A stretch of 50,213 nt of DNA from contig SUSS01000018.1 in NCBI GenBank assembly GCA_005046945.1, forward strand, positions 1-50,213. Reading direction: 5' to 3'. The DNA comes from Tissierella creatinini (GTDB taxonomy: Bacteria; Bacillota; Clostridia; Tissierellales; Tissierellaceae). Positions 45,986-50,213 of the stretch are shown here, piece by piece. A program made the position numbers and the translations under genes. The number at the start of each line of letters is the position of its first letter. Within the stretch, counting starts at the first letter, position 1. The notes under the pieces are model-generated. The model searched no databases. It saw nothing but the letters and a program-made list of their open reading frames with translations, and was not told the DNA's origin.

Positions 45986-46253
45986 ACCGTGCACCCAGCT
46001 TCGAAATTCCATTCCAAGCGTTACCTAAGTAGTTAGCTCGGGTCAGGCTTCCCTGCGGCACACGGAAATGTTCACTTATCGCTGCTTCCTTCCGGACCTG
46101 ACGAGGTTCATGAGTTTCCGTTGCGCAGGACCCAACCGTCAACGCCACTTGTTCAGGGCAGACCTCACAATAGAAATCCCTAGACTGGGAATTCAATCCT
46201 GCTGTAGCGGATTGCAGGTTATAGGGCACCGCTACCTCCCCATCTAGCACGGC
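45986..46253 (-). ncRNA. ffs: Signal recognition particle RNA, large bacterial type
   Basis: About 268 nt on the minus strand. It contains the conserved SRP domain IV sequence (GGTCCGGAAGGAAGCAGC, positions about 46079-46097), a 5' Alu-like part (GATGGGGAGGTAGCGG) and complementary ends CCGTGC.../...GCACGG. This long scRNA form is typical of Bacilli and Clostridia. It scaffolds Ffh for membrane targeting. Confidence 0.97.
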
Positions 46254-46265
46254 AAAATTTTCTAA

Positions 46266-46355
46266 TGGCGGAGAGAGAGGGATTTGAACCCTCGAGACGC
46301 TTTCACGTCTACCCGCTTTCCAGGCGAGCGCCTTCGACCACTCAACCATCTCTCC
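46266..46355 (-). tRNA. tRNA-Ser (anticodon GGA)
   Basis: 90 nt on the minus strand with encoded CCA. Acceptor GGAGAGA/TCTCTCC, anticodon GGA, long variable arm, T loop GGTTCAAATCC. It lies 12 bp upstream of the SRP RNA gene and is probably cotranscribed with it. Confidence 0.96.
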
Positions 46356-46380
46356 ATGATTAAATGCACTACAGAAATAT

Positions 46381-46409
46381 ATTATAAGATAAATATTAGG
46401 ATTTGTCAA
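46381..46409 (-). promoter_or_regulatory. Promoter of tRNA-Ser(GGA)-ffs
   Basis: On the minus strand TTGACA and TATAAT are separated by 17 bp (complements at 46404-46409 and 46381-46386), a perfect consensus. Confidence 0.92.
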
Positions 46410-46533
46410 GTTGGAAAAATGTAGTTTGTTTATGCAAATAAATTTTGCCTGTTCTCAGGTTACCTCCTTCTTAGTGATGGTAGGAAATCGAAGACTTAAT
46501 AAGAAAAGCAATGATGAAGAGACCGGCTTAATT

Positions 46534-46560
46534 AAGGGACCTGTAAAAGGGTCCTTTTTT
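46534..46560 (+). terminator. Orphan terminator upstream of dnaX
   Basis: GGGACC-TGTAAAA-GGGTCC followed by TTTTTT on the plus strand. No plus-strand gene lies upstream within the 150 bp after the divergent tRNA, so it implies a short unknown transcript (about 46420-46560) or an attenuated leader. Confidence 0.7.
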
Positions 46561-46587
46561 AGTGATGAAATCTAAGGGGATTTCTGT

Positions 46588-46593
46588 TATAAT
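46588..46593 (+). promoter_or_regulatory. Likely -10 box of dnaX-ybaB-recR
   Basis: TATAAT 6 bp before the first unit of repeat copy C. The whole repeat then lies in the dnaX 5' UTR, about 190 nt long. The -35 is weak. Confidence 0.5.
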
Positions 46594-46770
46594 GAGACTA
46601 TGAGAAAAAGATTCAAAGTAGTCTCATTTCGACAGAGTGGAAACTGCAAAGCAGTTTCTTAGAAGCCTAAATAAAACTACTAAAGGAATTTATATGTAGT
46701 TTTATTGCGGCAGGTGTGTAGAAACTTCAAGGAAGTTTCTTAAAAGCCTAAATGAGACTATGAGAAAAAT
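46591..46770 (+). repeat. Two double-hairpin modules in the dnaX 5' UTR (copy C)
   Basis: Unit 1: ATGAGACTA...TAGTCTCAT (46592-46627), linker TTCGACAGAGTG, hairpin GAAACTGC-AAA-GCAGTTTC (46640-46658), tail TTAGAAGCCTAAAT. Unit 2: AATAAAACTAC...GTAGTTTTATT (46670-46706), linker GCGGCAGGTGTGTA, hairpin GAAACTTC-AAG-GAAGTTTC (46721-46739), tail TTAAAAGCCTAAAT. The 19-bp sequence AATGAGACTATGAGAAAAA flanks the pair as a direct repeat (46591-46609 and 46752-46770). Confidence 0.85.
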
Positions 46771-46783
46771 TGTGGGTGAGAGA

Positions 46784-48484
46784 ATGTATCAGGCTTTATA
46801 TAGACAACATAGACCTAAGACCTTTGATGAGGTTCTTGGTCAAGAGCATATAACTCGAACTCTTAGGCAGCAAGTGCTTATGGGAAACATTGGTCATGCC
46901 TATCTTTTTTCCGGCACAAGGGGAACCGGGAAGACTTCAGCTGCAAAGATTCTTTCCAGAGCTGTAAATTGTCTGAATCCCCATAATGGAAATCCATGTA
47001 ATGAATGCGAAATCTGTAAGGGAATATTAGATGAAAGCATTATGGATGTAATAGAAATGGATGCTGCCTCCAATAACAGCGTTGATGATGTAAGGGACTT
47101 AAAGGAGAAGGTTATCTATCCTCCTTCAAGGGCAAGATTCAAAGTCTATATCATAGACGAAGTGCATATGCTTTCAAAAGGAGCCTTCAATGCCCTTTTA
47201 AAAACTCTGGAAGAACCTCCAAAGCATCTGATTTTCATATTGGCAACTACAGAGCCTGAAAGATTACCTCAAACTATTCTTTCAAGGTGCCAGAGGTTTG
47301 ATTTTAAAAGGATAACAAACAAGGATATAGTATTGAATATGAAGAGTATAATAGATGGTCTAAGTGTGGAGGTAGATGATAAGGTCTTAAATCTTATTGC
47401 AAGGAATTCAGACGGTGCAATGAGAGATGCCCTTAGCCTTTTAGATCAGTGTATATCCTTCAACAATCATAAAATAAGCTATGAAGACGCAACTAACATA
47501 TTAGGGATAGCAAACAAATATATAATTTTTGAATTAGTAAATAGTATAAATGAAAAAGACCTGCAAAAGGTCCTATTTACCATAGATGATATTGTTCAAA
47601 ATGGGAAGGATATTAATCAGTTTATTAAAGATTTAATCCGACACTTCAGGGATTTAATGGTGGCGAAGTCCTCCAAAAATCCTGTGGAGTTAATAGAGAC
47701 AGAGGATGTAGATGAATATATTCAGCAGTCGAAAGAGATGAGCTTAGAATATATACTGAGGGTCCTGGACATATTGTCTAAGGCCGAGGCTCAGGCAAAA
47801 TGGGCGACTCAACCTAGAATTATTCTTGAGATGGCAGCAATAAAGTTGGTTTCCATTGAGGAAGACCTTTCCCTTGAAGAGAGGGTAAAAAGGCTTGAAG
47901 AAGGAATAAGACCATCATATAATATGGATAAAGCACCAACAATGAAAGCTGAGATTAAAAAGCCAGTAGAACCTAAGCCAATAGTAGAACCTAAGCCAAT
48001 AGAAGAGAAGTCAGTAGAAAAGAAGATGGTTTCGCCTATAGGGGATACAGAAGGCCATCATGAGGACCTTAAAGGATTAGAAGGTGTGGAAAACACCACT
48101 AGTGATGCCCCAGATGGATATACTCTTACTATAGATAGAGTTAGTAATGAATGGCCTAAGGTAATGCAAAATATAAAGTCCAAAAAGATTAATATCTACG
48201 CCCTTATTATGGAAGGAGAGATAATCTCCTTTGAAAACAATCTATTGACCATAGGCTATAATGATGGATTTGGTTTTCATAAAGAAGCTATAAATGCTCA
48301 GGGAAATAGAGACTTTGTTGAGGATATAGTTTCTAAATATTTTAATAGAAACATTTCAATACATTTTTGTATGAAGGCGGATTTGCCTAGTAAGATATCC
48401 AATGAAGATGAAAAGCTTGATGAAGACCAAGCTATAAAAAGTGTAATAGACTTCTTTGGAGTAGAAAATGTAGAAATCAAATAG
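46784..48484 (+). CDS. dnaX: DNA polymerase III subunits gamma/tau
   Basis: 566 residues. The start YQALYRQHRPKTFDEVLGQ is canonical. Walker A is SGTRGTGKTS, followed by a zinc site (CLNP...CNECEIC), the DEVHMLSKGAFNALLKTLEEPP box, and the sensor-1 FILATTEPERLPQTILSRCQ. A Pro/Lys-rich linker (about 385-415) with repeated PKPIVE and PKPIEE words leads to the tau-specific C-terminus. Clamp-loader motor. The ATG at 46784 follows GGGTGAGAG. Confidence 0.96.
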   Translation: MYQALYRQHRPKTFDEVLGQEHITRTLRQQVLMGNIGHAYLFSGTRGTGKTSAAKILSRAVNCLNPHNGNPCNECEICKGILDESIMDVIEMDAASNNSVDDVRDLKEKVIYPPSRARFKVYIIDEVHMLSKGAFNALLKTLEEPPKHLIFILATTEPERLPQTILSRCQRFDFKRITNKDIVLNMKSIIDGLSVEVDDKVLNLIARNSDGAMRDALSLLDQCISFNNHKISYEDATNILGIANKYIIFELVNSINEKDLQKVLFTIDDIVQNGKDINQFIKDLIRHFRDLMVAKSSKNPVELIETEDVDEYIQQSKEMSLEYILRVLDILSKAEAQAKWATQPRIILEMAAIKLVSIEEDLSLEERVKRLEEGIRPSYNMDKAPTMKAEIKKPVEPKPIVEPKPIEEKSVEKKMVSPIGDTEGHHEDLKGLEGVENTTSDAPDGYTLTIDRVSNEWPKVMQNIKSKKINIYALIMEGEIISFENNLLTIGYNDGFGFHKEAINAQGNRDFVEDIVSKYFNRNISIHFCMKADLPSKISNEDEKLDEDQAIKSVIDFFGVENVEIK

Positions 48485-48508
48485 AAAGAAATAGAAGGGA
48501 GAATTATA

Positions 48509-48844
48509 ATGGCAAAAGGTGGATTCCCAGGAATGGGAGGTAATATGAATAATATGATGAAACAAATGCAGAAGATGCAAAAGCAAATGGAGGACATTCA
48601 GGCAGAGCTTGAGGTAAAGGAAGTAGAGGCAAGTGCAGGCGGGGGAGCAGTAAAGGTAGTTTGCAATGGAAAGAGAGAAGTATTAAGTATAAAGATTGAA
48701 GAGTCAGTAGTGGATCCGGAAGATGTTGAAATGCTTCAGGATTTAGTCATGGCTGCAGTAAATGAAGCCTTGAGGAAAGCTGAAAGCATGATGAATGAAG
48801 GAATGAAAAAGGTAACTGGAGGCTTAAATATTCCAGGACTTTAA
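48509..48844 (+). CDS. ybaB: YbaB/EbfC nucleoid-associated protein
   Basis: 111 residues. A Met/Gly/Asn-rich N-terminus is followed by an amphipathic helix ([19 protein letters not shown]) and a beta sheet with [20 protein letters not shown]. It binds DNA as a dimer. The gene order dnaX-ybaB-recR is conserved across bacteria. Confidence 0.96.
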   Translation: MAKGGFPGMGGNMNNMMKQMQKMQKQMEDIQAELEVKEVEASAGGGAVKVVCNGKREVLSIKIEESVVDPEDVEMLQDLVMAAVNEALRKAESMMNEGMKKVTGGLNIPGL

Positions 48845-48857
48845 TAGGGGGCCCTAG

Positions 48858-49460
48858 ATGGATTATTATGCATTGCCAATAGCAAATCTGATTGATCAGT
48901 TTTCAAAGCTACCGGGTATTGGTAGGAAGACTGCTCAACGTCTTGCCTTTTATGTGCTGGAAATGGATGATATAGATGCAGAACTCTTGTCTCGCTCTAT
49001 AGTCGATGCAAAATCCAAGATAAGGCTTTGCAGCATATGTTGTGATTTAACCGATGAAGAACCTTGCCATCTATGTCAAGATTCTAATAGGGATAAGTCC
49101 ATGATATGCGTTGTAGAAGGGGCTAAGGACAAAATAGCTATGGAAAGATCAAAGGAATATAAGGGTCAATATCATATACTCCATGGGGTCATATCTCCTA
49201 TGGATAATGTAGGACCTGGGGATATAAAGGTAAAGGAGCTACTTAATAGGCTGGCCGATGATGTTGTAAAGGAAGTTATAGTAGCTACAAACCCAACGGT
49301 AGAGGGTGAGGCAACAGCCCTCTATCTATCAAGGCTTATAAAGCCTATGGGAATCAAGGTTACAAGAATAGCCCATGGAATCCCTGTAGGTGGGGACTTG
49401 GAGTACTTCGATGAAGCAACTCTAGCCAAAGCCATGGACAATCGTAGGGAGATGGGATAG
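48858..49460 (+). CDS. recR: Recombination protein RecR
   Basis: 200 residues. The N-terminal helix-hairpin-helix [17 protein letters not shown] precedes the zinc finger [16 protein letters not shown], the Toprim domain ([15 protein letters not shown]...) and the C-terminal Walker-B-like part ending [22 protein letters not shown]. It loads RecA at gaps with RecFO. Last gene of the dnaX operon. Confidence 0.97.
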   Translation: MDYYALPIANLIDQFSKLPGIGRKTAQRLAFYVLEMDDIDAELLSRSIVDAKSKIRLCSICCDLTDEEPCHLCQDSNRDKSMICVVEGAKDKIAMERSKEYKGQYHILHGVISPMDNVGPGDIKVKELLNRLADDVVKEVIVATNPTVEGEATALYLSRLIKPMGIKVTRIAHGIPVGGDLEYFDEATLAKAMDNRREMG

Positions 49461-49473
49461 AATTAGGAGCTTT

Positions 49474-49540
49474 TGTACACTGACAATTAAGTCGTCCAAA
49501 ATGACAATTACTCTTTCCCAAAGTGACAATAAGTCGTTCC
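49474..49540 (+). mobile_element. Solitary transposon end, Tn7/TniA-like
   Basis: TGTACAC begins a series of three TGACAAT-containing repeats at 49481, 49502 and 49524, in 21-22 bp phase; the first and third share TGACAAT(T)AAGTCGT(T)CC. Terminal TGTACA plus phased binding-site repeats is the layout of ends bound by TnsB/TniA-type transposases (Tn7-like, Tn5053-like). No transposase and no second end are visible in the window. Confidence 0.5.
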
Positions 49541-49548
49541 AACTCAAG

Positions 49549-49585
49549 GAGCAATCATGCCTAACCCCATGATTGCTCTTTTTTT
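49549..49585 (+). terminator. Terminator of dnaX-ybaB-recR
   Basis: GAGCAATCATG (49549-49559) pairs with CATGATTGCTC (49568-49578), followed by seven T. Confidence 0.93.
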
Positions 49586-49602
49586 CTGCAAAACTCAGCT
49601 TA

Positions 49603-49746
49603 ATGAATTTACTATTGAATCAATTGTCGGAAATTAAGAAGTCCCTAGGCTTGGATCCAAATATTCAAACAGCTAATTATCAGGAGAATAATATTTTCAC
49701 TGAGATTAAAGATAAGAAATTCCAAGGGAAAAACGAACCTAATTAA
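49603..49746 (+). CDS. Possible small or remnant ORF, 47 residues
   Basis: ATG to TAA frame of 47 codons: a hydrophobic start NLLLNQLSEIKKSLGLD followed by a polar, charged tail ending KFQGKNEPN. Codon use looks normal, but there is no good ribosome binding site and it begins just after a terminator and close to a transposon end. It could be a fragment of a former cargo gene. No family recognised. Confidence 0.25.
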   Translation: MNLLLNQLSEIKKSLGLDPNIQTANYQENNIFTEIKDKKFQGKNEPN

Positions 49747-49791
49747 AAACTAAAAACAAGGGTATATATTTTTAAAAAGGAGGCTTTTTCC

Positions 49792-50127
49792 ATGGATGAT
49801 TTATTAAGCAATAAATGTATACCTTGCAGCATAGGAGATATCCCACTAGATGAAGATACGATAGGTGAATATATTAAGTCTCTTGACGGATGGAGTGTAA
49901 TTGATAATAAGGTCATAGAAAAGAAATACAAGTTTAAGACTTTTTTAGACGGCTTGGACTTTATTAACCAGATTGGAGGTGTTGCGGAAGAGGAAGGCCA
50001 TCACCCTGATCTAATGCTTTCTTGGGGAAAGGTGGTAGTAAGACTTACAACCCATAAGATAAAAGGACTTCATAAAAATGATTTTATAATGGCTGCAAAA
50101 ATTGATGAATTGTATGACAAGATTTAA
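49792..50127 (+). CDS. phhB: Pterin-4a-carbinolamine dehydratase
   Basis: 111 residues of the PCD/DCoH family. The active-site signature EEGHHPDLMLSWGKVVVRL gives His-His-Pro-Asp, with a later THKIKGLHKNDF. It dehydrates 4a-hydroxytetrahydropterin. No aromatic amino-acid hydroxylase gene is nearby, so in this organism the role may be in a molybdopterin or other pterin context. AAAGGAGG precedes the ATG. Confidence 0.9.
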   Translation: MDDLLSNKCIPCSIGDIPLDEDTIGEYIKSLDGWSVIDNKVIEKKYKFKTFLDGLDFINQIGGVAEEEGHHPDLMLSWGKVVVRLTTHKIKGLHKNDFIMAAKIDELYDKI

Positions 50128-50129
50128 AA

Positions 50130-50200
50130 GAAATTGCATTGCAATTTCTTTTTTTGGGGTGTGCGTCCAGCGAAGCTGGACTACACTTGCTGGTGCAAGT
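50130..50200 (+). repeat. Double-hairpin module repeat (copy F), also phhB terminator
   Basis: GAAATTGC-ATT-GCAATTTC (50130-50148) followed by seven T acts as the phhB terminator and occupies the first-hairpin position. Linker GGGGTGTGC follows, then hairpin GTCCAGC-GAA-GCTGGAC (50165-50181) and a third, ACTTGC-TGGT-GCAAGT (50185-50200). The window ends inside the tail. Confidence 0.65.
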
Positions 50201-50213
50201 CCAGCACGGGTAA

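Noticed and set aside
45986-46409. A 172-residue minus-strand protein
   Set aside because: It runs through tRNA-Ser and the SRP RNA gene, so it is a spurious frame.
46490-46560. T-box riboswitch upstream of dnaX
   Set aside because: Only a short stem-I-like word is present. The T-box sequence AGGGTGG and the antiterminator are missing, the leader is far too short, and dnaX is not a usual T-box target.

Overview
This window looks like chromosomal DNA of a low-GC, spore-forming anaerobe of the Clostridia (Firmicutes), possibly near the Tissierellia. The evidence is AT-rich codon use, strong AGGAGG-type ribosome binding sites with frequent TTG/GTG starts, the gene order rpsF-ssb-rpsR / DUF2232-gdpP-rplI-dnaB, a long Firmicutes-type SRP RNA, CIRCE and CtsR heat-shock operators, a Spo0E-type phosphatase and a LysM protein of spore-coat type. 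The genus cannot be fixed from sequence alone. No prophage, CRISPR array or intact transposase is visible.

Layout. 1-5.5 kb: an alpha/beta hydrolase, a convergent MocR-type regulator, a DUF5711 protein, and the yedF-DUF3343-mscS-DUF951 cluster. 5.5-10.9 kb: CIRCE-controlled htpG, a CarD-like regulator, a compositionally foreign acetyltransferase, a LysM-PG_binding-LysM protein with a 40-residue hydrophobic peptide gene upstream of it, and an iron alcohol dehydrogenase. 10.9-19 kb: a phosphate-starvation island (pstS / pstCAB-phoU / phoPR / phoA) with three 11-bp-phased Pho-box-like operators; its PstS appears circularly permuted. 19-33.9 kb: a YibE/F membrane protein, a nucleotidase, rpsF-ssb-rpsR behind an S6:S18-type leader, DUF2232-gdpP-rplI, then dnaB with DnaD- and DnaC-type helicase-loading proteins, murI, niaR, a PTS-IIC-like protein and serS. 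34-39.7 kb: an M1 peptidase, a D,D-carboxypeptidase, tRNA-Arg, tadA, tRNA-Ser, an Rrf2 regulator and pncB. 39.7-41.1 kb: a decayed IscB element with a HEARO/omega-RNA-like segment, and an unexplained noncoding stretch ending in a terminator. 41.1-46 kb: an XRE regulator, a cyclic-di-GMP-I riboswitch in front of a Spo0E-like phosphatase, and CtsR-controlled dnaJ-clpB. 46-50.2 kb: SRP RNA, tRNA-Ser, dnaX-ybaB-recR, a solitary transposon end, and phhB.

The most unusual content is a family of intergenic repeats. Each unit has two perfect hairpins joined by a conserved linker (about GCGGCnGGTGTGA) and followed by a conserved tail (about TTAnAAGCCTAAAT). Hairpin arms differ between copies but stay self-complementary. 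Units are nested in the loops or tails of other units, and in several places supply a gene's terminator or 5' UTR. Seven loci are seen (1-47, 18.98-19.2, 25.84-25.91, 36.78-37.02, 40.26-40.31, 46.59-46.75 and 50.13-50.2 kb).

Other observations of note: the c-di-GMP riboswitch wired to a Spo0E phosphatase; the permuted PstS; the IscB-element end hairpin that contains the only good Shine-Dalgarno of pncB; a 196-bp fold-back element after phoR; and a Tn7/TniA-like transposon end after recR.
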